Shown here one piece after another: positions 19,775-26,772 of a stretch of 26,772 nt of DNA (position 1 is the stretch's first letter; each line of letters begins with the position of its first letter). Location: contig DNJC01000032.1 of the NCBI GenBank assembly GCA_003490025.1, forward strand, positions 26,786 through 53,557. The letters are read 5' to 3'. This stretch comes from Geobacter sp. (lineage in GTDB: Bacteria; Desulfobacterota; Desulfuromonadia; Geobacterales; Geobacteraceae). A program made the translations under genes and the position numbers. The notes below the pieces were generated by a model, which made no database searches, was not told where the DNA came from, and saw only the letters and a program-made list of their open reading frames with translations.

Positions 19775-20554
19775 ATGATCAGGAAAATTGTACATATCGA
19801 CAAGGAAAAATGTGACGGCTGCGGGCTCTGCGCGCCTTCGTGCGCGGAAGGGGCGATAAAGATAGTCAACGGCAAGGCCGAGATCGCCGCCGACAACCTG
19901 TGCGACGGCCTCGGAGCTTGCCTCGGCGAATGCCCGCAGGACGCGATCACCATCATCGAGCGCGAGGCCGACGAGTTCGACGAGGAAGCGGTGGAGAAAC
20001 ATCTCCACGTCCAGGACGCAGTTCAACCTGCAAAGCAACATGATCACGGTCATGGTCACGGGCATGCCCATGGACACGGTCACGGGGGGCACGGCCATGC
20101 GCACGGAGGGGGCTGCCCCGGGTCGCGCGCACAATCCTTTGCGCCCGCTCCCGCCAGCCAGGCACCTGCAGCAGGTGCGGCGCAAAGCCAGCTTGCCCAG
20201 TGGCCGGTACAACTGCATCTGGTGCCGGTTACCGCACCGTACTTCAAGGATGCCGAGCTTCTCATCACCGCCGACTGCGTTCCTTTTGCCTACGGTAACT
20301 ACCACCAGGACTTCCTGGCCGGGAAGGCGGTCGTCATTGGTTGCCCCAAACTGGACGACAACAACGCCTACCTGCAGAAGTTGACCGAACTGTTCAAGGT
20401 CTCCGGCATCAAGGGAATCACCGTCCTGAGGATGGAAGTCCCGTGCTGCGGCGGGATCGTTATGGCAGCCAGGCAGGCGCTTGCCGCTTCCGGGATGGAG
20501 ATCCCTCTCCGCGAGGTAACTATCAGTATCAGGGGAGAAATTCTGAACAGCTAG
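19775..20554 (+). CDS. ferredoxin-type iron-sulfur protein with His-rich linker
   Basis: 259 residues. The N-terminal ~60 are a two-cluster ferredoxin. Cluster I ligands are Cys13, 16, 19 and 23. Cluster II reads CDGLGACLGECP, with Cys43, Cys49 and Cys53 but Leu46 in place of the second Cys, so it may hold a 3Fe-4S or incompletely Cys-ligated cluster. Residues 89-110 are nearly alternating His/Gly. The C-terminal ~120 residues form an alpha/beta domain with VIGCPKLDD and PCCGG, which offer more Cys ligands. No partner is certain. It begins 34 bp after ygbA with AAGGGG upstream and could share its transcript. Confidence 0.85.
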   Translation: MIRKIVHIDKEKCDGCGLCAPSCAEGAIKIVNGKAEIAADNLCDGLGACLGECPQDAITIIEREADEFDEEAVEKHLHVQDAVQPAKQHDHGHGHGHAHGHGHGGHGHAHGGGCPGSRAQSFAPAPASQAPAAGAAQSQLAQWPVQLHLVPVTAPYFKDAELLITADCVPFAYGNYHQDFLAGKAVVIGCPKLDDNNAYLQKLTELFKVSGIKGITVLRMEVPCCGGIVMAARQALAASGMEIPLREVTISIRGEILNS

Positions 20555-20560
20555 GACGGA

Positions 20561-20618
20561 CCAGGCCTAGGCAGTCACCCCTGCAGCGAACGAAATCTGC
20601 GGGGGTGGCAGGCCTTGG
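20561..20618 (+). other. large two-part hairpin between the ferredoxin and peroxiredoxin genes
   Basis: Inner arms CACCCCTGCAG (20576-20586) and CTGCGGGGGTG (20597-20607) pair over 11 bp with one G-T wobble; outer arms CCAGGCCT (20561-20568) and AGGCCTTGG (20610-20618) pair with a single bulge. No T run follows directly, so it is a weak terminator at best and may protect the 3' end of the ferredoxin mRNA. Confidence 0.6.
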
Positions 20619-20650
20619 AGGACAAATAGGATGCTTTTGATCTTTTTTGA

Positions 20651-20679
20651 TTGACATCGGATGGGGTGGCTGGTACAGT
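20651..20679 (+). promoter_or_regulatory. sigma-70-type promoter of the peroxiredoxin gene
   Basis: Consensus TTGACA (20651-20656), 17-bp spacer, TACAGT (20674-20679). Start site expected near 20686, giving a ~40-nt leader. Confidence 0.72.
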
Positions 20680-20725
20680 TCCACACATTAGAATTTCAAT
20701 TGTCACTCAAAGGAGAAAAACGCAT

Positions 20726-21328
20726 ATGAGTCTTACTACCCTGGTAACCAAGGAAGCTCCCGATTTTACGGCACAGGCGGTTCTGCCTGACAATACTTTT
20801 GCGGAACTGACCTTGTCCAGATACCGCGGCAAGTACGTCGTGCTCTTTTTCTACCCGCTGGACTTCACCTTCGTCTGCCCCTCCGAAATCCTCGCCTTCA
20901 ACAAGAGGCTGGAAGAGTTCAAGGTCAAGAACTGCGAGGTAATCGGCGTCTCCGTCGACTCCAGGTTCACCCACCTTGCCTGGAAGAACACGTCGGTTGA
21001 AAACGGCGGTATCGGCGACATCCAGTACCCGCTGGTCGAGGACCTCAACAAGGCCATTGCCAGGTCGTACGGCATCCTGCTGAACGAGTCGGTCGCCCTG
21101 CGCGGGCTTTTCCTGATCGACCCCAATGGTATAGTGCGTCACTCCGTCATCAACGACCTGCCGCTGGGGCGGAGCGTTGGCGAGGCGCTGAGGATGCTGG
21201 ATGCGCTCCAATTCGTGGAGACCCACGGCGGCGAAGTCTGCCCGGCCAACTGGCAGGAAGGTGAGGACTCGATGAAGGCCTCCACCGCCGGCGTCGCGGA
21301 ATACCTCGCCAAGAAGCACGGCAAGTAA
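20726..21328 (+). CDS. 2-Cys peroxiredoxin (AhpC/TSA family)
   Basis: 200 residues. It reduces hydrogen peroxide and organic peroxides using a thiol. The peroxidatic motif is FYPLDFTFVCPSEI, in which the Cys of VCP is catalytic, and the resolving Cys is in GGEVCPANW near the C-terminus. The C-terminal YLAKKHGK end is the typical-2-Cys form that can be over-oxidised. AAAGGAGA precedes the ATG. It has its own strong promoter and terminator. No reductase partner such as AhpF lies next to it. Confidence 0.96.
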   Translation: MSLTTLVTKEAPDFTAQAVLPDNTFAELTLSRYRGKYVVLFFYPLDFTFVCPSEILAFNKRLEEFKVKNCEVIGVSVDSRFTHLAWKNTSVENGGIGDIQYPLVEDLNKAIARSYGILLNESVALRGLFLIDPNGIVRHSVINDLPLGRSVGEALRMLDALQFVETHGGEVCPANWQEGEDSMKASTAGVAEYLAKKHGK

Positions 21329-21351
21329 AACAATCTCGGCATGGAAACAGG

Positions 21352-21385
21352 CGGCGCGACTTCTCACGGAGGTCGCGCCGTTTTT
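21352..21385 (+). terminator. rho-independent terminator of the peroxiredoxin gene
   Basis: Nine-bp GC stem CGGCGCGAC (21352-21360) and GTCGCGCCG (21372-21380) followed by TTTTT. Confidence 0.93.
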
Positions 21386-21459
21386 GTTTGATTCCACGCT
21401 TCCGGAAGGTCTGCCGACGCGTGTATGGCGGGAAGGGGTGATTCCCCGGGCGTGAGCGG

Positions 21460-21511
21460 ATGCTATGCTTTCTTGCCAATGAGAAGCAACTATGCTAAAA
21501 GAACATAGCAT
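21460..21511. promoter_or_regulatory. three ATGCTA elements, possible operator
   Basis: ATGCTA at 21460-21465 and 21492-21497 and its inverse TAGCAT at 21506-21511; the last two form an 8-bp-spaced inverted repeat. The first overlaps TGC-TATGCT (21461-21469), a possible extended -10. All lie within 85 bp of the TIGR04073 start. Confidence 0.35.
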
Positions 21512-21542
21512 TTCCAGACCTGTAGCAGAAAAAGGAGTCAAA

Positions 21543-21953
21543 ATGCGCACCAAGACGACCTTGTTATCACTGTTGCTGCTCATGGTTTTCGCAACCGCGT
21601 CATTTGCGGTGGAGGGGCAGCAACCTGAAGCTATCGCCGAGAAGATGGCTTTCAAGCTGGTTCGCGGCGTCACAAACGTGGCGACGGCAGTGGTCGAGGT
21701 ACCTAAGCAGTCGTACCTGACGGTCAGGGACCGCGGTGGCGTAGGGTATGTGGTCGGGCCGCTGAAGGGGATCGGGATGGCCTTCTACCGGCTTCTCACT
21801 GGCGCAGCCGAGACGGTATTCTTCGCCGTGCCGCAGCCGGGGTACTATGACTCCCTCATCCAACCGGAGTATGTCTGGCAGGGCTGGGAGGAGAAGCGGG
21901 TCGAGCCGAGGAAGGCCGCGGTTGAGCCCGCTGAGGGCAAGGGAGAGCAGTAA
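21543..21953 (+). CDS. exported TIGR04073-family (exosortase system-associated) protein, copy 1
   Basis: 136 residues. A signal peptide spans ~1-22 (LLSLLLLMVFATASFA). The mature part has the family pattern AEKMAFKLVRGVTNVATAVV, EVPKQSYLT, VGPLKGIGMAFYRLLTGAAE and PGYYDSLIQPEYVWQ. The name comes from co-occurrence with exosortase/PEP-CTERM systems; no biochemical role is known, and no exosortase is in this window. The tail (~115-136) is charged. AAAAGGAG lies before this ATG; the in-frame ATG at 21492 lacks one. The stop overlaps the ATG of copy 2. Confidence 0.85.
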   Translation: MRTKTTLLSLLLLMVFATASFAVEGQQPEAIAEKMAFKLVRGVTNVATAVVEVPKQSYLTVRDRGGVGYVVGPLKGIGMAFYRLLTGAAETVFFAVPQPGYYDSLIQPEYVWQGWEEKRVEPRKAAVEPAEGKGEQ

Positions 21954-22321
21954 TGGGCAAACGCCTTTTTCTCATGGGGTTCGTGGTTATTTCCCTGCTG
22001 TGCGCCGGACGGCTGGCGCAGGCGGATTCGCGCAGTATCGACACCGCCTCGCCGCAGGAAGTAGTCGACGGCATGGCAAACAAGCTGGTGCGCGGTGTGG
22101 CCAATGTCGGTACCGGCTGGCTTGAGTTGCCAAAACAGATCTACATGACCTTTAAGGAAGAAGGGGTCGTCAAGGGGATGACCGTGGGGCCGCTGAAAGG
22201 GATCGGCATGTCCCTGGTACGCACCGTTTCAGGCGCAGGGGAAGCGGTTACCTTCTTCGTCGCCTACCCGGGCTTCTATGAGCCGTACTTCGATCCGGCG
22301 TATGTCTGGCAAAAGGAATAA
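21953..22321 (+). CDS. exported TIGR04073-family protein, copy 2
   Basis: 122 residues and a paralogue of the preceding gene: signal peptide ~1-24 (LMGFVVISLLCAGRLAQA), then DGMANKLVRGVANVGTG, ELPKQIYMTF, VGPLKGIGMSLVRTVSGAGE and PGFYEPYFDPAYVWQ. Its ATG shares one base with the previous stop (TAATG), so the two are translationally coupled. It lacks the charged tail of copy 1. The pair probably arose by tandem duplication and forms a two-gene operon ended by the terminator at 22364. Confidence 0.85.
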   Translation: MGKRLFLMGFVVISLLCAGRLAQADSRSIDTASPQEVVDGMANKLVRGVANVGTGWLELPKQIYMTFKEEGVVKGMTVGPLKGIGMSLVRTVSGAGEAVTFFVAYPGFYEPYFDPAYVWQKE

Positions 22322-22363
22322 GGAAGGCGGGGTTTTTCAGCACCACAGGCACGGAACATTTTC

Positions 22364-22414
22364 AAAATCCGAAGTTCGGCGAAGCAGATTCGACCGGAGC
22401 TTCGGATTTTTTTT
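22364..22414 (+). terminator. rho-independent terminator of the TIGR04073 pair
   Basis: Eleven-bp stem AAAATCCGAAG (22364-22374) and CTTCGGATTTT (22400-22410), followed by more T to 22414. The loop is 25 bases and can partly pair internally. Confidence 0.9.
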
Positions 22415-22450
22415 ACCCTGACGAGGGACGGGGTGGGGATGGGTGGAAAC

Positions 22451-22488
22451 CGGCGCCGATGCAACGTGCAGCGTTTGCATCGAGGCCG
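22451..22488. other. strong hairpin between two convergent terminators
   Basis: CGATGCAA (22457-22464) and TTGCATCG (22475-22482) pair exactly; CGGC (22451-22454) and GCCG (22485-22488) extend the stem past a 2x2 internal loop. It lacks a T run. Confidence 0.55.
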
Positions 22489-22494
22489 GGGAAT

Positions 22495-22527
22495 AAAAAA
22501 AGGCCGCATCGTGAGATGCGGCCTTTT
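22495..22527 (-). terminator. rho-independent terminator of the Ala/Lys-rich protein gene
   Basis: Thirteen-bp perfect stem 22498-22510 and 22515-22527 with a GTGA loop on the plus strand; read on the minus strand it ends in a long T run. Confidence 0.95.
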
Positions 22528-22547
22528 CGAATTTCCTGTAAGGGAAA

Positions 22548-22781
22548 TTACTTCTTCTCAGCAGCCGGTGCAGCCGGAGCTTCTTCTTTCTTCTCGACTT
22601 TCTTGGCAGCTTTCTTAGCAGCTTTTTTCTTCTTCGGAGCAGCTTTCTTAGCCGGAGCTTTTTCTTCTTTTTTCACTTCTGCAGCCGGAGCAGCAGCCGG
22701 AGCAGCGTCAGCAGCGAAAACAACACCAGCGAAAGCAACGGCAACGAGAGCAGCAACGACGGAGGAAAGAACTTTTTTCAT
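22548..22781 (-). CDS. small exported Ala/Pro/Lys-rich protein
   Basis: 77 residues. Residues 1-23 are a signal peptide (MKKVLSSVVAALVAVAFAGV, then VFA-ADAAP). The mature protein is low complexity: Ala/Pro, then Lys clusters (KKAAPKKKKAAKKAAKKVEKK), then Ala/Pro/Glu. The base use is AT-richer and strongly biased to GCA/GCT/AAA-type codons compared with its neighbours. No family is recognised beyond histone-like or AAPA-rich sequence, and such composition alone does not give a function. AAAGGAG is well placed before the ATG. A sigma-54 promoter and a strong terminator frame it as its own unit. Confidence 0.8.
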   Translation of the reverse strand: MKKVLSSVVAALVAVAFAGVVFAADAAPAAAPAAEVKKEEKAPAKKAAPKKKKAAKKAAKKVEKKEEAPAAPAAEKK

Positions 22782-22822
22782 GTGTAAATCTCCTTTGGAA
22801 AATTGGGTTGTGCCCGGTGACT

Positions 22823-22838
22823 AGCAGGTAGCGTGCCA
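22823..22838 (-). promoter_or_regulatory. sigma-54 (RpoN) -24/-12 promoter
   Basis: On the minus strand TGGCACGCTACCTGCT: GG and GC are separated by exactly ten bases, and TGGCAC-N5-cTGCT is near the RpoN consensus. It lies ~42 bp before the ATG at 22781, giving a ~30-nt leader. Confidence 0.82.
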
Positions 22839-22902
22839 CATCGCAGTTTTTTCGTAAGGGCGGGAAATAGCGCGCTTTGCCCCAGTACGGCCTCGAGCGT
22901 CA

Positions 22903-22934
22903 CATGAGAAGTGCACCTCATATCATCTCATGAG
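22903..22934. promoter_or_regulatory. candidate enhancer-binding site for the sigma-54 promoter
   Basis: CATGAG (22903-22908), CTCAT (22917-22921) and the palindrome CTCATGAG (22927-22934), 65-95 bp upstream of the -24 element in the transcribed direction. Confidence 0.4.
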
Positions 22935-22994
22935 TACCTCAAATGGGGTACAGAAGGGGCCGCGTCCCTTTTCGCTGCGACAGGGGTTATTACC

Positions 22995-23024
22995 TTGCCA
23001 CTGCCAAACATTATTTGGTATTAT
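22995..23024 (+). promoter_or_regulatory. promoter of the radical SAM gene with an internal palindrome
   Basis: TTGCCA (22995-23000), 18-bp spacer, TATTAT (23019-23024). The spacer contains CCAAACATTATTTGG (23004-23018), an inverted repeat with a 5-base centre that could be an operator. Confidence 0.5.
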
Positions 23025-23061
23025 GGCCGGTCATAGCTGAACAGCGGTACCCGGGGGTTTT

Positions 23062-25551
23062 TTGAGCAATAACATACTTTTGTCCGTAGAAAAGCCCGCC
23101 CGTTACATGGGCGGGGAGATGGGAACGTGCGCCGGCAGGGAAGGGGGGCTCAGCTTTGTCCTCGCTTTCCCCGACGTTTATGAAATAGGGATGAGCCACC
23201 TGGGGCTGCAGGTCCTTTACGGCGTGCTCAAAGATTTTCCGTGGATTGCGCCGGAGAGGGCGTATGCGCCCTGGCCCGACCTGGAAGAAGTGCTCCGGGC
23301 CGAAGGCCGGCCGCTGGTCACGCTTGAGAGAGAGACCCCCCTGGCCCGAGCCGACATCGTCGGCTTCACGCTGCAGTACGAGCTTTCCTATACCAATATA
23401 TTGAACATGCTCGACCTGTCGGCCATCCCGCTTCTGGCGTCCGAACGGCAGGAAGGATATCCGCTCATCCTGGGCGGCGGCCCCTGCGCCTACAATCCGG
23501 AGCCGCTGGCCGATTTCTTCGACGCCTTCCTCATCGGCGACGGCGAGGAGGCGGTGCTGGAGATCGCTGCGTGCGTGCGCGACTGGAAGGCAGAGCGGCT
23601 ACCGAAGTCCTCTCTCCTGGAAAGGATCTCGAAGATCGAGGGGGTGTACGTTCCTTCCTTCTTCGAAGTGAGCTACCACGCCGACGGCAGGGTCGAGAAG
23701 GTCGAGCCGCTGCGGGACGATTACCGTAGCGTCAGGCGCCGGTTCGTCGATGACCTGGAAACGGCGAAGTACCCGACGGCGCCGGTGGTCCCGTTTCTGA
23801 AAACGGTTCACGACAGGGTGAGCGTGGAGATCTCCCGCGGCTGCACCCGTGGTTGCCGCTTCTGTCAGGCCGGTTACATCTACCGTCCGGTGCGCGAGCG
23901 GAGCCCGGAGCGGATTCTCGAAATCGTGGACGAGGCGCTGAAGAATACCGGGTATGACGAGGTATCGCTGCTGTCGCTTTCCACCGGGGACTACGGTTGT
24001 CTCGCGCCGCTGCTCAAGGGGCTCATGGACCGCTACGCCGCCCAGAAGAAGGCGGTATCGCTTCCGTCGTTGCGGGTGGGAAGCCTCTCCCCTGAGATGG
24101 TCGAGGAGATCCGCCGGGTAAGAAAAACGGGTTTCACGCTTGCTCCGGAGGCTGGCAGCGAGCGGCTGAGAAGCGTCATCAACAAGGGGATCACCGAAGA
24201 GGCGCTTATCGAAAATGCCCGCGCCGTGTACAGCGCCGGGTGGCGCCTCATCAAGCTCTACTACATGATCGGTCTTCCGACCGAGACCATGGAGGACGTG
24301 GACCGGATCGTGGAGATCTCCCGCGAGGTGAAGCGGCAGGGGAAGTTCGCCGGTTCCGGCGGGGACGTCAACGTCTCCGTTTCCAGCTTCGTCCCGAAGC
24401 CTCACACGCCGTTCCAGTGGGAGCCGCAGATCAGCGAGGAAGAGATCGTCGAGAAGCAGCGACACCTGCGCGGCGAGTTGAAGAAAAAGAAGCTGATAAT
24501 GAAGTGGCAGGATGCGTCCCTTTCCGGCCTGGAGGGTGTCTTCGCCCGTGGCGACCGCAGGCTCTCGAAGCTCCTCATCGAGGCGCACCGCCTGGGGTGC
24601 CGCTTCGACGGCTGGTGGGAGCACTTCGACAGGTTGAAGTGGATCCAGGCGTTCGAAAATTCGGGCATGGAGGCGACCTTCTACCACCGGCGCCGCGAGC
24701 TGGACGAGGTGCTGCCGTGGGACCACATCGATTGCGGCGTCAGGAAGGGATTCCTGCTGGCAGAGCGCGAGGCGGCCATCGCGGGGGCGTCGACCCCCGA
24801 CTGCAGGTTTGGGAAGTGCACCGGCTGCGGCGTCTGCGATTTCGACAAGGTGAAGCTCCGTCTCCACGAAGCTGTGCCTTTCGATACCTTTGCCTGCGCG
24901 GCGCCGCCTGCGGAGGAAGCCGATGAGGCGGAGCGTATCAGGATCCGGTTCGAGAAGGTGGGAAGGATGCGTTTCCTGAGCCACCTGGAGATGCTGACCC
25001 TCTTCACGAGGGCTGTCGGGCGAACGGCGATCCCGATACGTTACTCGCAGGGATATCATCCGCACCCGAAGTTCTCGTTCGCAACGGCGCTTTCCGTCGG
25101 GGTGGAGTCGCATGCGGAGTACATGGATTTCGAGGTGAATGCAGGCTACGGCGCCGAGGAACTGCAGGATGCGCTGAACAAGAGCCTGCCCGAGGGGGTG
25201 CGGGTGCTGGAAGCCGCCGTGATCCCTATGCGGGCGCCGGCACTCTCCGTCATCATGGACCAGGTCAGGTATCGGGTGACGCTCCCCGAGGAACTGGCGG
25301 TCGATCTGCAGGCCAAGGTGGAAACCTTCCTGGCGCTGGAGTCGTCGCCGCTTAGACGCGAGAAGAGGGGGAAGGTTGTCGAGTTCGACCTGCGCCACGA
25401 ACTCGTCGAGCTGAAGGCGGAGGGTCGCGTGCTGGAGATGCTGGTCGGGCGCGGCAAGCCGGCGGAATATACGGCGGCCATCCTCGGGGTCCCGCTGGAA
25501 GCGCTCAAGGATGCGCGGCTGGAGAAGCTGGAAGTGGTGTTCAAACCCTAA
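23062..25551 (+). CDS. B12-binding-type radical SAM protein fused to DUF2344 (TIGR03960/TIGR03936 type)
   Basis: 829 residues from a TTG start; the frame closes just upstream (stop at 23038) and no ATG or GTG lies between, so TTG is the likely start. Residues ~1-230 form a cobalamin-binding-like domain (FPDVYEIGMSHLGLQVLYGV). The radical SAM cluster is Cys261, Cys265, Cys268 (GCTRGCRFCQAG). An auxiliary Fe-S site is likely at Cys581, 586, 589 and 592. Residues ~610-829 are DUF2344 (RIRFEKVGRMRFLSHLEML, YSQGYHPHPKFSFA). The substrate is unknown. In many bacteria this gene precedes the RNase E/G gene and the L21/L27 ribosomal genes, as here, so a link with RNA or ribosome metabolism is plausible. 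Confidence 0.92.
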   Translation: MSNNILLSVEKPARYMGGEMGTCAGREGGLSFVLAFPDVYEIGMSHLGLQVLYGVLKDFPWIAPERAYAPWPDLEEVLRAEGRPLVTLERETPLARADIVGFTLQYELSYTNILNMLDLSAIPLLASERQEGYPLILGGGPCAYNPEPLADFFDAFLIGDGEEAVLEIAACVRDWKAERLPKSSLLERISKIEGVYVPSFFEVSYHADGRVEKVEPLRDDYRSVRRRFVDDLETAKYPTAPVVPFLKTVHDRVSVEISRGCTRGCRFCQAGYIYRPVRERSPERILEIVDEALKNTGYDEVSLLSLSTGDYGCLAPLLKGLMDRYAAQKKAVSLPSLRVGSLSPEMVEEIRRVRKTGFTLAPEAGSERLRSVINKGITEEALIENARAVYSAGWRLIKLYYMIGLPTETMEDVDRIVEISREVKRQGKFAGSGGDVNVSVSSFVPKPHTPFQWEPQISEEEIVEKQRHLRGELKKKKLIMKWQDASLSGLEGVFARGDRRLSKLLIEAHRLGCRFDGWWEHFDRLKWIQAFENSGMEATFYHRRRELDEVLPWDHIDCGVRKGFLLAEREAAIAGASTPDCRFGKCTGCGVCDFDKVKLRLHEAVPFDTFACAAPPAEEADEAERIRIRFEKVGRMRFLSHLEMLTLFTRAVGRTAIPIRYSQGYHPHPKFSFATALSVGVESHAEYMDFEVNAGYGAEELQDALNKSLPEGVRVLEAAVIPMRAPALSVIMDQVRYRVTLPEELAVDLQAKVETFLALESSPLRREKRGKVVEFDLRHELVELKAEGRVLEMLVGRGKPAEYTAAILGVPLEALKDARLEKLEVVFKP

Positions 25552-25557
25552 GAATCC

Positions 25558-25599
25558 GTTCTAAGTTCTATGTTCTATGTTCTACGTTCTAAGTTCTAA
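25558..25599 (-). repeat. array of six GTTCTAN heptads
   Basis: Six exact-register 7-bp units (GTTCTAA, GTTCTAT twice, GTTCTAC, GTTCTAA twice), i.e. NTAGAAC on the minus strand, starting 7 bp after the radical SAM stop. Confidence 0.92.
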
Positions 25600-25639
25600 G
25601 TTAAATGCCGAAGCCAGACCCATAGACCTGTTTTTCAAC

Positions 25640-25660
25640 GTAGAACATAGAACGTAGAAA
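25640..25660 (+). repeat. array of three NTAGAAC heptads
   Basis: GTAGAAC, ATAGAAC, GTAGAAA. In opposite orientation to the previous array: 25637-25659 is the reverse complement of 25566-25588 with one mismatch in 23. Confidence 0.92.
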
Positions 25661-25679
25661 CACGTTTCTCTGGTTTCAC

Positions 25680-25700
25680 GTAGAACGTAGAACGTAGAAC
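25680..25700 (+). repeat. three identical GTAGAAC heptads
   Basis: GTAGAAC repeated three times without change, ending 47 bp before the RNase G start codon. Confidence 0.92.
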
Positions 25701-25747
25701 TTTCTTTTAGGTATTGCTTTTGAATTTACATATAGGAAGGGGTTAGC

Positions 25748-26772
<1,025 letters not shown>

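Noticed and set aside
25558..25700. CRISPR array interpretation of the heptad repeats
   Set aside because: Units are 7 bp and contiguous, with no spacers of unique sequence, and no cas gene is present.

Overview
The window looks like chromosomal DNA from a Geobacter-like member of the Desulfuromonadia (Geobacter, Geomonas or Citrifermentans type). The inference rests on high GC, a textbook sigma-54 -24/-12 element, a HDOD/GspE-type ATPase pair, a hemerythrin, a His-rich ferredoxin, tandem TIGR04073 proteins and a B12-type radical SAM protein next to RNase G. No rRNA, tRNA, IS element, prophage or CRISPR array was seen. Both edges cut genes: glgE on the left and the RNase E/G gene on the right.

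Layout. 1-4844 (+): the end of glgE, a treS-maltokinase fusion and an exported CHRD protein. The first two are two steps of the trehalose -> maltose -> maltose-1-phosphate -> alpha-glucan route. 4986-7959 (-): zinc alcohol dehydrogenase, a membrane-anchored SRPBCC protein and Ku. 8191-11207 (+): a DUF748 protein, a 59-residue DUF6496 protein, a glycine-zipper stress-type protein and a hemerythrin, ended by a strong terminator. Together 1-11.2 kb reads like a general-stress or desiccation block. 11.3-11.64 kb is a long non-coding leader. 11641-15752: two stand-alone receiver proteins (+) flank a minus-strand HDOD protein, a GspE/MshE-like ATPase with an intact MshEN c-di-GMP motif, and tatA. 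15797-19740: uvrB, pcnB and ygbA. All three have a -10 element 6-7 nt before the start codon and no good ribosome binding site, so they may be leaderless. 19775-22321: ferredoxin, 2-Cys peroxiredoxin and two TIGR04073 paralogues. 22548-22781 (-): a small exported Ala/Lys-rich protein behind a sigma-54 promoter. 23062-26772: radical SAM/DUF2344 protein, then RNase G, with 7-bp repeat arrays between them.

The most unusual signals are the heptanucleotide repeat families (NTAGAAC at 19.7 and 25.6 kb, CAATTGA at 17.8 kb), the three probable leaderless genes including an FNR-like box correctly placed for ygbA, the ferredoxin with a Cys-to-Leu change in its second cluster and a His-rich linker, the structured leader at 11.3 kb, and the clustering of trehalose/alpha-glucan metabolism with Ku and stress proteins. 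All function calls come from reading the sequence by eye; no database search was run.
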